Positions 1 through 8,555 are shown, counted from the stretch's first letter. The stretch: DNA of 64,000 nucleotides from Flavobacterium aciduliphilum (GCF_003268855.1 NZ_QLSZ01000007.1:62001-126000); one strand, 5' to 3'. The notes: generated by a model from the sequence alone, not told the origin. Numbers and translations are program-made.

Positions 1-2
1 TG

Positions 3-842
3 AATAAAACATTAGGATTGTCACTAAAGGGAGAGGGTATTCCAATTATTCCTCAACCAAATACTACACAATGGAATGGATTATCATTACCTTGGATGGC
101 TTTTGGTTATGGTGTGGAAGTTACTCCATTGCAAACCTTGACTTTGTATAATGCTATAGCTAACAATGGAGAAATGGTAAAGCCACAATTTGTTTCAGAA
201 ATTAAAGAATGGAATAAAACTATAAAGAGGTTTGATAAACAAGTTATTAATCCCAAAATATGTTCTGATGAAACCATTAATAAGTTAAAATCAATACTGA
301 AAAATGTTGTCAAAATAGGAACGGCAAAAAGCATTTATTCTAAGGATTTTTCTATGGCAGGAAAGACTGGAACTGCACAAGGAAACTATGCTGTGAATGG
401 AGGTGCTGATAAACATTACATATCCTCTTTTGTTGGTTTTTTTCCAGTAGAACAACCTAAATACACTTGCATTGTAGTGGTTCATAAACCGAGTACCGTA
501 AACGGAAATTATTATGGTGCCGATGTTGCTGGTCCTGTTTTTAAAAGAATAGCTCAAAAGATTATTACAGATTCTCCAACAACCAATGAGATTAAAGATT
601 TGAATCAAAAAGTAAATAAGCAAGAGTTTAGTTATAATCGGTATTTTACTGCTTCACAAAATAAAAAAAATACAGTACCAGATGTAAAAGGAATGCCAGG
701 AATGGATGCTGTTGCATTATTAGAAAACATGGGCTTAAAAGTTAAATTGAAAGGAAATGGAGTAGGTAAAGTTATAAGACAGTCTATTCTAGCTGGACAA
801 CCTATCTTTAGGAATTCGATTATAGAATTACAGTTAAATTAA
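3..842 (+). CDS. ftsI: Penicillin-binding protein FtsI (PBP3), C-terminal part
   Basis: This is the 3' part of a peptidoglycan D,D-transpeptidase; the reading frame is open to the left edge, so the start and the SxxK serine lie outside the window. About 280 residues remain. The transpeptidase KTGT box lies in AGKTGTAQ, encoded near nt 357-380. The last 55 residues, beginning at NTVPDVKGMPG, form one PASTA domain, which is typical of Bacteroidota division PBPs. The protein cross-links septal peptidoglycan from the outer face of the inner membrane. In most Bacteroidota ftsI is followed by murE and the rest of the dcw cluster. Here it is followed by 600 bp of non-coding DNA and unrelated genes. 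A different PASTA-bearing class B PBP is the main alternative. Confidence 0.85.
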   Translation, partial: NKTLGLSLKGEGIPIIPQPNTTQWNGLSLPWMAFGYGVEVTPLQTLTLYNAIANNGEMVKPQFVSEIKEWNKTIKRFDKQVINPKICSDETINKLKSILKNVVKIGTAKSIYSKDFSMAGKTGTAQGNYAVNGGADKHYISSFVGFFPVEQPKYTCIVVVHKPSTVNGNYYGADVAGPVFKRIAQKIITDSPTTNEIKDLNQKVNKQEFSYNRYFTASQNKKNTVPDVKGMPGMDAVALLENMGLKVKLKGNGVGKVIRQSILAGQPIFRNSIIELQLN

Positions 843-1080
843 ATTTTAATTTGACGCATTATATTTAAAAAATAACTTTATAAACTATAATATTTTCTAA
901 TTTTGACGATAAAATTTTAGTAATTGTACTAAATTTGAATTATTAACTAAATACTCTCATAGGAAAAGTTCAGTTTAGTTTGAATCCGTAATTTTTTTTA
1001 CAAAATATTTGATGTGAAAAACACTAAAAAATCGGTTACTTCATTGGAAAACAAGTCTATAGAGTTCACTTGTACCAATG

Positions 1081-1113
1081 ACCCCTAAATTTAGTTTTAG
1101 GGGTTATTTTTTT
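1081..1113 (+). terminator. Intrinsic terminator in repeat unit 1
   Basis: A perfect 9-bp stem (ACCCCTAAA at 1081-1089 with TTTAGGGGT at 1096-1104) closes a 6-nt loop and is followed by seven T residues at 1107-1113. It could end the ftsI transcript or a short RNA made within the repeat unit. Confidence 0.75.
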
Positions 1114-1193
1114 ACAACATATTTGATGTAAAAAATTCTAAAAAATCGGTTACTTCTTTGGAAAACAAGCCTATAGAGTTCACTTGTGTTAAT

Positions 1194-1227
1194 AACCTCT
1201 AAATGTAAATTTAGGGGTTGTTTTTTT
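1194..1227 (+). terminator. Intrinsic terminator in repeat unit 2
   Basis: This is the equivalent hairpin one period later. The arms AACCTCTAAA (1194-1203) and TTTAGGGGTT (1210-1219) pair over 10 bp with one G-U wobble and are followed by seven T residues at 1221-1227. The arm bases differ from unit 1 while pairing is kept, which suggests the structure is maintained by selection. Confidence 0.7.
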
Positions 1228-1398
1228 ATAAAATATTTGATGTTAAAAATTCTAAAAATCGGTTTCTTCTTTTGAAAATAGATCTATGAGTTCAAAAATT
1301 TTTAATATTCTGAGTTAACAGAAAAATTGTTAAATAAACAGTGGTTTTTGATTACATAAACTTTATATAATAATATTTGATAAATATTCTAAAATATA

Positions 1399-1429
1399 AT
1401 TGAAACGATTTGAAATTATATTATATTTG
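1399..1429 (+). promoter_or_regulatory. Bacteroidota-type promoter
   Basis: ATTG at 1399-1402, a 19-bp spacer and TATATTTG at 1422-1429 match the TTTG/TAnnTTTG form. The start codon of the following secreted-protein gene is 25 nt downstream. Confidence 0.5.
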
Positions 1430-1454
1430 AGGAAAACTAATAAACTAGTAAAAA

Positions 1455-2060
1455 ATGAAAAAAACAATCTTATTGGCTTTACTGTTGATTTCTTCAGTAG
1501 GTTTTACTCAAAAAATTAAAGTTGTTAAAGGAGATTTTAAATTTCTTTCAAGCGAAAAAAATGTCAATGTAGAGTTTAATTACTCTAATTTATTACTTAT
1601 GAAAGAGAATATGACAGAAAGTAAATATGTTGAAAACAGAAAAAATGAGTTGAATGAAAAAACTCGTGGTGTGGGTGATAGTTGGGCAAGGAAATGGGAA
1701 GGAGCTAAAGATGGTATTTGGCAGCCAAAATTCTTAGAGTTAATGGCAGCAACAGTCTCAAAAGAGAAAGATATTGTTTTTCAAGAAGACCTTAAAGATA
1801 CAAAATATACTCTTTTAGTTGATGTAGTATGGATTTATCCAGGATGGGATGTTGCAATGATGAAACAACCAGCTAAAGTTTCAGTGAATTTGAAAATAGT
1901 TGATTCTAAAAATAAGAATAATGTTTTAGTTGAAGTTAATAGTGAAAATGCTCCAGGTGATCAATGGGGAAGTAACTTTAGTAATGAGTCAAGAATTGGT
2001 GAAGGATTTGCAAAAACTGGAAAATCATTTGGTAAAATGATATCGAAAGATCTGAAATAA
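1455..2060 (+). CDS. Secreted protein of unknown function
   Basis: I do not recognise a family. The 201-residue product starts with a clear signal peptide (MKKTILLALLLISSVGFTQ), with cleavage likely near residue 18-19, so it should be periplasmic or outer-membrane associated. The mature part has several tryptophans (DSWARKWEGAKDGIW near residue 75; WIYPGWDV near residue 125) and an alternating hydrophobic pattern in KVSVNLKIVDS that suggests beta strands. The C terminus is rich in Gly, Lys and Phe. It has its own promoter and terminator and so appears to be a single-gene unit. It sits between the ftsI fragment and the pigment cluster, but nothing ties it to either. Confidence 0.8.
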   Translation: MKKTILLALLLISSVGFTQKIKVVKGDFKFLSSEKNVNVEFNYSNLLLMKENMTESKYVENRKNELNEKTRGVGDSWARKWEGAKDGIWQPKFLELMAATVSKEKDIVFQEDLKDTKYTLLVDVVWIYPGWDVAMMKQPAKVSVNLKIVDSKNKNNVLVEVNSENAPGDQWGSNFSNESRIGEGFAKTGKSFGKMISKDLK

Positions 2061-2076
2061 AACTTAAAGTGTGATT

Positions 2077-2114
2077 AAAAAGCTCCAAACAATTAAATAT
2101 TTTGGAGCTTTTTT
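2077..2114 (+). terminator. Intrinsic terminator after the secreted-protein gene
   Basis: A stem of about 12 bp is formed by AAAAAGCTCCAAA (2077-2089) and TTTGGAGCTTTT (2101-2112) around an 11-nt loop and ends in a T-run. It lies 17 bp after the stop codon. Confidence 0.85.
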
Positions 2115-2194
2115 ATTGGTCTCAAAAATAGTTAAAACTATGCACTTTAGTGCATTTCGCTTTCAGCTTCTAAAAATATTTTTTACCACAAATT

Positions 2195-2308
2195 ACACAA
2201 ATTAAATCCGTGTAGATTCGTGTTTTGTGTTTGAAATTATGATGTTGCAATCTTGCTGACTTTCAGTCTGCTACCAAACCTATGGACTTAAAGTCCATAG
2301 TGGTTTAG
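2195..2308. repeat. Cluster of inverted repeats between genes
   Basis: Three dyads lie close together. An imperfect one starts at ACACAAATTAAATC and ends at TTGTGT (2195-2230). A short one is GACTttcAGTC near 2258-2268. The third has 10-bp arms CTATGGACTT and AAGTCCATAG around one central base, extended by flanking AAACC and GGTTT with a bulge (2276-2306). None has a clear T-run. Similar dyad-rich spacers recur in Flavobacterium genomes as I remember them, so this may be a dispersed repeat. It also lies where the convergent secreted-protein and halogenase-like transcripts meet. Confidence 0.5.
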
Positions 2309-2319
2309 TTTTGAATAGA

Positions 2320-3558
2320 TTAACTCTGTTCTTGTTGAATCATATAGGCCATGTTTTTAATCACGTTATCATGTTTTTTTACAAATGGATTTTCATTATC
2401 CCAAACATAACCTGCTAAAACAGCACATATTTTTCTTTTTACGTCTGGATTTTCAGGTTGATGAAAAAATAATGTTTGTAGATTTCCAGTATACCATTCT
2501 TTTACATAAGTAGTAAATACTCCAATGCCACTTTTCATGTATTCGGTAAACTCAATTTCCCAATCAATAGTTTCACCTTTTAATTGACGATTAATTAATT
2601 TTGCGGCTAACATTCCAGATTCTGTTGCAAATGCAACACCTGAAGAGAAAACAGGATCCAAAAATTCGGAACTATTCCCCGTTAAAGCAAAACCATCACC
2701 ATACATTTTTTTAACCGAACGTGAATAATTTTCCAATTTTACAGGTTCAAATAAAAAGTCAACTCCACCAAATCTTTTTACATAATAATCTGACAGTTGA
2801 ATAGCGTTTTTCAATGCTTCCACATTGTCTTTGTTTTCTGAAAGGGAGTTTATAAATGAAGTAGGACCGACTACACCAACACTAGTATTGCCATTTGAAA
2901 AAGGAATTACCCAAAGCCAAACTTCAGTTTCAAGTATGTCAAAAGAAATCAATGTACCCTCTTCTCCCTCTGGTCTATTAATGTCTTTTACATGGGTAAA
3001 AATTGAAGAATGGGGGTCAAGTTTAGATGGGGTATCTAAATCTAATAATCTTGGTAAAACACGACCGTATCCGCTAGAATCAATAATGAATTTTGCATGA
3101 ATTTCTTTTAAGTTTCCTTCTTTGTCTTTAATGGTAGTAATAGAATTAGAATCTTCAAATTTCACGTCGATAACTTCGCTTTCAAATTCCAAATCGATTC
3201 CCATTTTTATTACTTCTTGAGCCATAACATTATCAAAATCAGCTCTTGGAACTTGCCATGTCCAATCCCAACCTTCAGAAAATTTGTCGCTAAAGTCAAA
3301 AATACAAACTTCATTTCCTCTTATGAAACGGGCACCTAATTTTTTTTCAAAATTCATAGCATCTAAAGCAGGGAAAAAACCAGCTTCGTCAAAATGATCC
3401 ATAACTCTTGGTATCAAGCTCTCTCCAACTACAAGTCTAGGAAATTTTGTTTTCTCGACGACTTTAATTTTTACACTATTTTTGTGTAAATAGGAAGCAG
3501 AAACGCAACCTGATGGGCCTGCTCCAATAACCAAAACATCTATATATTCTTTTAACAT
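2320..3558 (-). CDS. FAD-dependent oxidoreductase, flavin halogenase-like
   Basis: The 412-residue protein has the FAD-binding motif GAGPSG at residues 12-17, GESLIP at 45-50, and WLWVIP at 214-219, which matches the WxWxIP signature of flavin-dependent halogenases. The later FAD loop GDGFALTGNSSEFLDP follows at about 287-302. The family includes tryptophan-halogenase-type enzymes and related hydroxylases and reductases. Flexirubins can carry chlorine or methyl on the aromatic ring, so a ring halogenase or hydroxylase acting on the aryl head is plausible. The gene is divergent from the tyrosine ammonia-lyase gene, with about 105 bp between starts, and seems to mark the left edge of the pigment cluster. 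No dedicated flavin reductase is visible nearby. Exact chemistry is inferred. Confidence 0.85.
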   Translation of the reverse strand: MLKEYIDVLVIGAGPSGCVSASYLHKNSVKIKVVEKTKFPRLVVGESLIPRVMDHFDEAGFFPALDAMNFEKKLGARFIRGNEVCIFDFSDKFSEGWDWTWQVPRADFDNVMAQEVIKMGIDLEFESEVIDVKFEDSNSITTIKDKEGNLKEIHAKFIIDSSGYGRVLPRLLDLDTPSKLDPHSSIFTHVKDINRPEGEEGTLISFDILETEVWLWVIPFSNGNTSVGVVGPTSFINSLSENKDNVEALKNAIQLSDYYVKRFGGVDFLFEPVKLENYSRSVKKMYGDGFALTGNSSEFLDPVFSSGVAFATESGMLAAKLINRQLKGETIDWEIEFTEYMKSGIGVFTTYVKEWYTGNLQTLFFHQPENPDVKRKICAVLAGYVWDNENPFVKKHDNVIKNMAYMIQQEQS

Positions 3559-3663
3559 TATAAATTTCTAATATTAATATTATCTTTACGACCTCAAATG
3601 TAAATACATAATTTCAATATTTAAACAAAAATATTTGATTTTTATTAGCTAAAACTTTGTAAG

Positions 3664-5181
3664 ATGAAAGTAATAAATGAATTTCTAAGCCTAAAAGATT
3701 TTATTTCAATTGTATTTGAAAATGAAAAGGTAGATATTAATGATGAAGTGATTGAAAGAGTTGAAAACAGTTTTTGTTTTTTGAAAGATTTTTCTAAAAA
3801 TAAAGTTATTTATGGAGTAAATACAGGTTTTGGACCTATGGCTCAATACCGAATTAAAGAAGAAGATCAACTACAATTGCAGTTCAACTTAATTAGAAGT
3901 CATTCTTCTGGAACGGGAAAATTACTAAGCCCTATTTTTGTGAAATCAGCTATTTTAGCTCGTTTAAATACGTTGTCTTTGGGGAATTCAGGGGTAAATA
4001 CAACTGTCATACATTTGATGAAGGAGCTTATTAATCGCGATATTACTCCCTTAATTTTTGAACATGGAGGGGTAGGAGCAAGTGGTGATTTGGTTCAATT
4101 AGCTCATTTAGCACTAGTATTGATTGGGGAGGGTGAAGTTTTTTATAAAGGCGAAAGAAAATCCACAAAAGAAGTATTTGAAATTGAAAAATTAACGCCC
4201 ATAAAAATAGAAATACGTGAAGGACTAGCTTTGATGAATGGAACCTCTGTTATGACGGGAATAGGTGTCGTAAATGTTCACAATTCGGCTAAGATTTTAG
4301 ATTGGGCAATAAAATGTTCTTGCGCAATTAATGAAATTGTTCAAGCGTATGATGATCACCTTGGAGAAGAATTGAATGGAACTAAGCGCCATTTTGGACA
4401 ACAAGAAGTAGCAAAAATAATGCGCGATTATCTTAAAGATAGTACTTTAGTTAGAAAAAGAGAAGATCATTTATATACGAGTGAAAATACTGAAGAAGTA
4501 TTTAAAGAAAAAGTACAAGAATATTATTCTTTGCGTTGTGTCCCTCAAATTTTAGGGCCTGTTTTGGATACAATTCAAAACGTTTCAACTGTTTTGGAAA
4601 ACGAAATTAATTCGGCAAACGATAATCCTATTGTGTGTGTGAAATCGCAACATGTATACCATGGGGGAAATTTTCATGGTGATTATATTTCACTTGAAAT
4701 GGATAAATTAAAAATCGTAATTGCAAAACTTACGATGTTAGCAGAACGCCAATTAAATTATCTGTTAAATTCAAAATTGAACGAAATTTTGCCTCCGTTT
4801 GTTAATTTAGGGACCTTAGGGTTTAATTTTGGTATGCAAGGAGTTCAGTTTACGGCCACATCAACTACTGCCGAAAGTCAAATGCTTTCCAATCCTATGT
4901 ATATTCATAGCATCCCAAATAACAACGATAATCAAGATATCGTAAGTATGGGAACTAATGCAGCAGTCATTACTGGGAAAGTAATCGAAAACGCATTTGA
5001 AGTACTCACAATTGAGATGATTACCATTGTTCAGGCTATCGATGCACTTGGATATAAAGACAAAATTTCTTCCTCAACAAGAAAAATGTATGACGAAATA
5101 AGAGTAATTATACCTGAATTTAAAGAAGATCAAGCAATGTACCCTTTTTTACAAAAAGTAAAAGAGCATTTGATGAAATAA
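3664..5181 (+). CDS. Tyrosine ammonia-lyase (aromatic amino acid lyase)
   Basis: This 505-residue MIO-containing lyase should deaminate tyrosine to 4-coumarate, the starter for the flexirubin aryl head. The MIO triad is Ala139-Ser140-Gly141 in GGVGASGDL. His80 in RSHSSGTG sits in the substrate-selectivity loop, as in tyrosine-specific enzymes. The sequence closely resembles the well-studied Flavobacterium johnsoniae tyrosine ammonia-lyase as I recall it, for example in NTGFGPMAQYRIKE, YHGGNFHGDYISLEMD and SIPNNNDNQD. Histidine ammonia-lyase is the generic alternative, but no hut genes are nearby and the gene opens a pigment cluster. It is cytoplasmic and the family is usually tetrameric. Confidence 0.92.
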   Translation: MKVINEFLSLKDFISIVFENEKVDINDEVIERVENSFCFLKDFSKNKVIYGVNTGFGPMAQYRIKEEDQLQLQFNLIRSHSSGTGKLLSPIFVKSAILARLNTLSLGNSGVNTTVIHLMKELINRDITPLIFEHGGVGASGDLVQLAHLALVLIGEGEVFYKGERKSTKEVFEIEKLTPIKIEIREGLALMNGTSVMTGIGVVNVHNSAKILDWAIKCSCAINEIVQAYDDHLGEELNGTKRHFGQQEVAKIMRDYLKDSTLVRKREDHLYTSENTEEVFKEKVQEYYSLRCVPQILGPVLDTIQNVSTVLENEINSANDNPIVCVKSQHVYHGGNFHGDYISLEMDKLKIVIAKLTMLAERQLNYLLNSKLNEILPPFVNLGTLGFNFGMQGVQFTATSTTAESQMLSNPMYIHSIPNNNDNQDIVSMGTNAAVITGKVIENAFEVLTIEMITIVQAIDALGYKDKISSSTRKMYDEIRVIIPEFKEDQAMYPFLQKVKEHLMK

Positions 5182-5204
5182 TAGTATAACAAATCCAAAA
5201 TAAT

Positions 5205-6320
5205 ATGAAAAAACTTATTTTTTTATGGGTAATAACAATTCAATTTGTTTCGGCTCAACAAGAGTTGGCTTTAGTAAGAAAAAACGGTAACTTTGGATAT
5301 ATTTCTAAAACGGGAGATTTTGTAATTCAGCCTAAATTCAAGAAAGCTAAAAATTTCTCAGACGGACTTGCTTCTGTAGAAGAAAATGGAAAATGGGGTT
5401 TTATTAACAACAAAGGGGAATGGGTTATTTCGGCAATATTTGATGAGGCCAAATATTTTAATTCAGGAATTTGTGTAGTTGCTAAGGATAAAAAATGGTT
5501 TTATATCAATAAAAAAGGAGAAACAATTCAATCACCTACTTCTGATAAAGTTTATGATTTTGATGATGGCATTGCATTTGTTAGGGTAGGAGAAAAGGTT
5601 GGATTAATCAATTCAAAGATGGAATTCGTTGTTGAACCAAAATATGAAGTAATTAAACCGTTTGAAAACGGCTATGCTCGAGTAAGAAATAATGATCGTT
5701 GGGGAATAATTGATAAAACTGGAAAAGTTGTTGTTGAACTGATTTATGATGAAATAGGGAATTATTATAAAAATACAACTTGGGCAAAAAACGGATCTGT
5801 TTTTGGGTTGGTAATTGATGGCAAATTTAAAGAAATAGCAGGAGTTGATAAAATTTGGGATTTTAGTATTAATGATATTACTTATGTACGTAAAAACAAT
5901 AAAATGGGTTTTGTAGATCTAAATGGGAAATGGATAATTGAACCAAAATATGATAAAGTTCGTGCATTTGTAAACGATTTAGCTCCAGTTTGTGTTGATA
6001 AGAAATGGGGATACATTAATAGAAATGGGGATTTTATTGTTGAACCAATTTATGAAGATGCAGAAGTTTTTAGTCTCGATGGATTAGCGCCTGTAAAAGA
6101 GGTGAATTGGGGTTTTATTGACAGAACTGGTAAAGTGATTGTAGATACAAAATACGGAATATCGGCTGGTGGTGTTTTTGCAATTTTTAGAGATGATGAA
6201 AAAGGATTTGTAAATGGCCTAGCTAGAGTGAAAAATGAAGATAAATGGGGTTTTATTAAATTAGATGGTTCCGTTTTAGGAAATCAATGGTATCAAAATG
6301 CCGAATTGTTTAATAAATAA
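5205..6320 (+). CDS. Secreted WG-repeat protein
   Basis: The 371-residue protein begins with a signal peptide (MKKLIFLWVITIQFVSAQ). The rest is about nine WG-type repeats of roughly 35-40 residues, each with a KWGFI-like core followed by Asp/Asn-x-x-Gly and a short beta segment, for example KWGFINNKGEWVI, RWGIIDKTGKVVV, KWGYINRNGDFIV and NWGFIDRTGKVIV. WG repeats are common in Bacteroidota surface or periplasmic proteins; their biochemical role is mostly unknown. The gene starts 23 bp after the lyase and 17 bp before the ketoreductase, so it is probably cotranscribed with the pigment genes. No role in pigment making is evident. Confidence 0.85.
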   Translation: MKKLIFLWVITIQFVSAQQELALVRKNGNFGYISKTGDFVIQPKFKKAKNFSDGLASVEENGKWGFINNKGEWVISAIFDEAKYFNSGICVVAKDKKWFYINKKGETIQSPTSDKVYDFDDGIAFVRVGEKVGLINSKMEFVVEPKYEVIKPFENGYARVRNNDRWGIIDKTGKVVVELIYDEIGNYYKNTTWAKNGSVFGLVIDGKFKEIAGVDKIWDFSINDITYVRKNNKMGFVDLNGKWIIEPKYDKVRAFVNDLAPVCVDKKWGYINRNGDFIVEPIYEDAEVFSLDGLAPVKEVNWGFIDRTGKVIVDTKYGISAGGVFAIFRDDEKGFVNGLARVKNEDKWGFIKLDGSVLGNQWYQNAELFNK

Positions 6321-6337
6321 TCAATAAAAATAGAGAT

Positions 6338-7069
6338 ATGAAATGTGCATTGGTAACAGGAGGTTCTAGAGGAATTGGAAGTGCGATTTGTCAGAAATTG
6401 GCAGAAGATAGCCAGTATCATATACTAATAAATTACCAATCAAATAGTGATGCGGCTCAAAAAACATTAGACGAAGTTGTTAAAAAAGGAGCAACTGCCG
6501 AATTGATTAAGTTCAATGTTGCTGATGCAGAAGATGTGAAAACGGCTTTAACAACTTGGCAAGAAGCCAATCCTGAAGCAATTGTAGAAGTGATAGTGAA
6601 CAATGCCGGAATTACTAAAGACGGTCTTTTTATGTGGATGTCTCATGAAGATTGGACAAATGTAATCAATACAAGTTTGAACGGATTCTTTAATGTGACC
6701 AATTTTTTTATTCAAAGAATGTTACGTAACAAATATGGTAGAATAATCAATATGGTATCAGTGTCTGGAGTTAAAGGAACAGCTGGTCAAACTAATTATT
6801 CTGCAGCAAAAGGAGCAGTTGTTGCTGCTACCAAAGCCTTGGCTCAAGAAGTAGCAAAAAGGAATATTACCGTAAATGCCGTAGCTCCAGGATTTATCAG
6901 AACCGATATGACAGGCGATTTAGATGAAAAAGAATTAATAAAATTAGTGCCTGTAAATCGTTTTGGTGAAGCCGAAGAAGTGGCTGATTTAGTGAGTTTT
7001 CTAGTGTCAAAAAAAGCAAGCTATATTACTGGAGAAATAATAAATATTAATGGAGGAATCTATTCTTAA
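6338..7069 (+). CDS. 3-oxoacyl-ACP reductase, FabG-like
   Basis: This 243-residue short-chain dehydrogenase has the NAD(P) motif TGGSRGIG at residues 7-14, NNAGIT near 88-93, and the catalytic Tyr154 and Lys158 in NYSAAKG, with the serine at 141 or 143. PGFIRTDM follows. It should reduce the beta-keto group on ACP-bound intermediates during polyene growth. Aryl-polyene clusters carry a dedicated FabG-type reductase of this kind. Eight bases separate it from the ketosynthase that follows. It is probably the cluster copy rather than housekeeping FabG. Confidence 0.92.
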   Translation: MKCALVTGGSRGIGSAICQKLAEDSQYHILINYQSNSDAAQKTLDEVVKKGATAELIKFNVADAEDVKTALTTWQEANPEAIVEVIVNNAGITKDGLFMWMSHEDWTNVINTSLNGFFNVTNFFIQRMLRNKYGRIINMVSVSGVKGTAGQTNYSAAKGAVVAATKALAQEVAKRNITVNAVAPGFIRTDMTGDLDEKELIKLVPVNRFGEAEEVADLVSFLVSKKASYITGEIININGGIYS

Positions 7070-7077
7070 TAAAATAT

Positions 7078-8298
7078 ATGGAAAGAAGAGTTGTAATTAC
7101 AGGAATGGGGATTTATTCATGTATTGGAACTTCACTTGAAGAAGTAAAACAATCACTTTATGAAGGAAAATCAGGAATAGTTTATGATGAGGAACGTAAA
7201 GAATTTGGTTTTCAATCGGCCATTACAGGGATGGTTCCAAAACCCGATTTAAAAAATCTGTTAAATAGAAGACAACGTGTTAGCATAGGGGAAGAAACAG
7301 AATATGCTTATATGGCAACAATTGAAGCTCTGAAAAATGCCCAAATTGAGGATGCTTTTTTTGATGAAAATGAAGTAGGGATTATTTATGGTAATGATAG
7401 TGTTTCAAAAGCGATTATTGATGCAACAGACATTATTCGAGAAAAAAAAGATACCGCATTGATAGGGTCAGGGGCAATTTTTAAATCGATGAACTCTACC
7501 ATTACAATGAATTTGTCGACTATTTTTAGGTTACGAGGGATAAATATGTCCATCAGTGCTGCATGTGCAAGTGGTTCGCATTCCGTTGGGTTAGCGTATT
7601 TGTTAATCAAACAGGGCTTGCAGGATATTGTAATTTGCGGAGGGGCACAAGAAATTAATAAATATGCTATGGCTAGCTTTGACGGATTGGGAGTTTTTTC
7701 TCCAAATGAGCAAGAACCCTATAAAGCATCTAGACCCTTTGATGCTAATAGAGACGGATTAGTGCCAAGTGGAGGAGGTGCAACGTTGATAATTGAAAGC
7801 TATGAATCGGCAGTTGAACGTGGAGCACCAATCATTGCAGAAATTGTTGGGTATGGATTTTCATCAAATGGAGGACATATATCAACTCCCAATGTTGATG
7901 GTCCTGCAACTGCTATGCGAAGAGCATTAGAACAAGCAGGGATGCAACCAAGTGAAGTGGGTTATATTAATGCTCATGCCACTTCAACACCTGTTGGTGA
8001 TGCAAATGAAGCCAAAGCTATTTTTGAGGTTTTTGGTGAAAATGGACCCTATGTTAGTTCAACAAAATCCATGACAGGTCACGAATGTTGGATGGCAGGT
8101 GCAAGTGAAATTATCTATTCTACTTTGATGATGCAAAATTCTTTTATTGCGCCAAATATTAATTTTGAAACACCTGATGAAGATTCTGAAAAGATAAATT
8201 TAGTTAACAAAACGTTAAACAAAAAATTTGATGTATATTTGTCAAATTCTTTCGGATTTGGAGGGACAAATTCGGCAATTGTTGTTAAGAAAATTTAA
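7078..8298 (+). CDS. Beta-ketoacyl-ACP synthase, KAS I/II type
   Basis: The 406-residue enzyme has the full Cys-His-His triad: Cys163 in AACASGSHS, His300 in NAHATSTPVGD and His335 in MTGHECW. The C-terminal glycine-rich NSFGFGGTNSA is also intact. It condenses malonyl-ACP with acyl-ACP. It forms a compact block with the preceding ketoreductase and the following ACP (5-bp gap). Several full KAS II-like genes occur in this cluster, so this one may serve the aryl-polyene chain or the fatty chain of the resorcinol; the sequence does not decide. Confidence 0.93.
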   Translation: MERRVVITGMGIYSCIGTSLEEVKQSLYEGKSGIVYDEERKEFGFQSAITGMVPKPDLKNLLNRRQRVSIGEETEYAYMATIEALKNAQIEDAFFDENEVGIIYGNDSVSKAIIDATDIIREKKDTALIGSGAIFKSMNSTITMNLSTIFRLRGINMSISAACASGSHSVGLAYLLIKQGLQDIVICGGAQEINKYAMASFDGLGVFSPNEQEPYKASRPFDANRDGLVPSGGGATLIIESYESAVERGAPIIAEIVGYGFSSNGGHISTPNVDGPATAMRRALEQAGMQPSEVGYINAHATSTPVGDANEAKAIFEVFGENGPYVSSTKSMTGHECWMAGASEIIYSTLMMQNSFIAPNINFETPDEDSEKINLVNKTLNKKFDVYLSNSFGFGGTNSAIVVKKI

Positions 8299-8303
8299 TT
8301 TAT

Positions 8304-8555
8304 ATGAGCACACAAGAAATCTTAAGCAAGATTAATGAAATTTTAGTAGATGAATTTGAAGTAGATGCTGATGTAATCACGCCTGAAGCCAATTTAAAAG
8401 ATACTTTAGGTTTAGATAGTTTAGATTATGTTGATTTGGTAGTTACAATTGAATCAAATTTTGGTGTTAAACTAGGGGAGGCAGATTTTGTAGGTATAGA
8501 AACTTTTCAAAATTTTTACGATCTATTAGAAGCAAAACTTAAACTTAAAAATTAA
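8304..8555 (+). CDS. Acyl carrier protein
   Basis: This 83-residue acidic helical protein carries the phosphopantetheine site Ser39 in LGLDSLDYVDLV. It is one of two ACPs in the cluster and follows its ketosynthase by 5 bp. It should hold the growing polyketide or fatty chain. No phosphopantetheinyl transferase is visible in the window, so activation must rely on one encoded elsewhere. Confidence 0.93.
   Translation: MSTQEILSKINEILVDEFEVDADVITPEANLKDTLGLDSLDYVDLVVTIESNFGVKLGEADFVGIETFQNFYDLLEAKLKLKN

Larger units (their letters stand above)
993..1296 (+). repeat. 114-bp tandem repeat, 2.7 copies, non-coding
   Basis: Unit 1 spans 993-1106, unit 2 spans 1107-1220 and a decayed unit 3 spans 1221 to about 1296. 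The period is exactly 114 bp, and units 1 and 2 align without gaps with about 15 differences. The best conserved core reads AAAATCGGTTACTTC, then CTATAGAGTTCACTTGT. Units 1 and 2 each end in a hairpin plus T-run; unit 3 loses the pattern before its hairpin. No open frame runs through the array. Each unit has AATATTTG near its start, one base from the TAnnTTTG promoter element. The rest of the gap 843-1454 is AT-rich with only a promoter near 1400-1430. Confidence 0.85.

Noticed and set aside
1081..1227. tRNA or riboswitch within the repeat array
   Set aside because: The only stable folds are simple terminator hairpins; no cloverleaf or known aptamer pattern.
993..1296. CRISPR array
   Set aside because: Units are 114 bp with no alternating short repeat and variable spacer, and no cas genes are present.
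3664..5181. Histidine ammonia-lyase of a hut pathway
   Set aside because: No hutU, hutI or hutG neighbours, and the sequence resembles the known F. johnsoniae tyrosine enzyme; the degenerate ureohydrolase at 56463 is 51 kb away.
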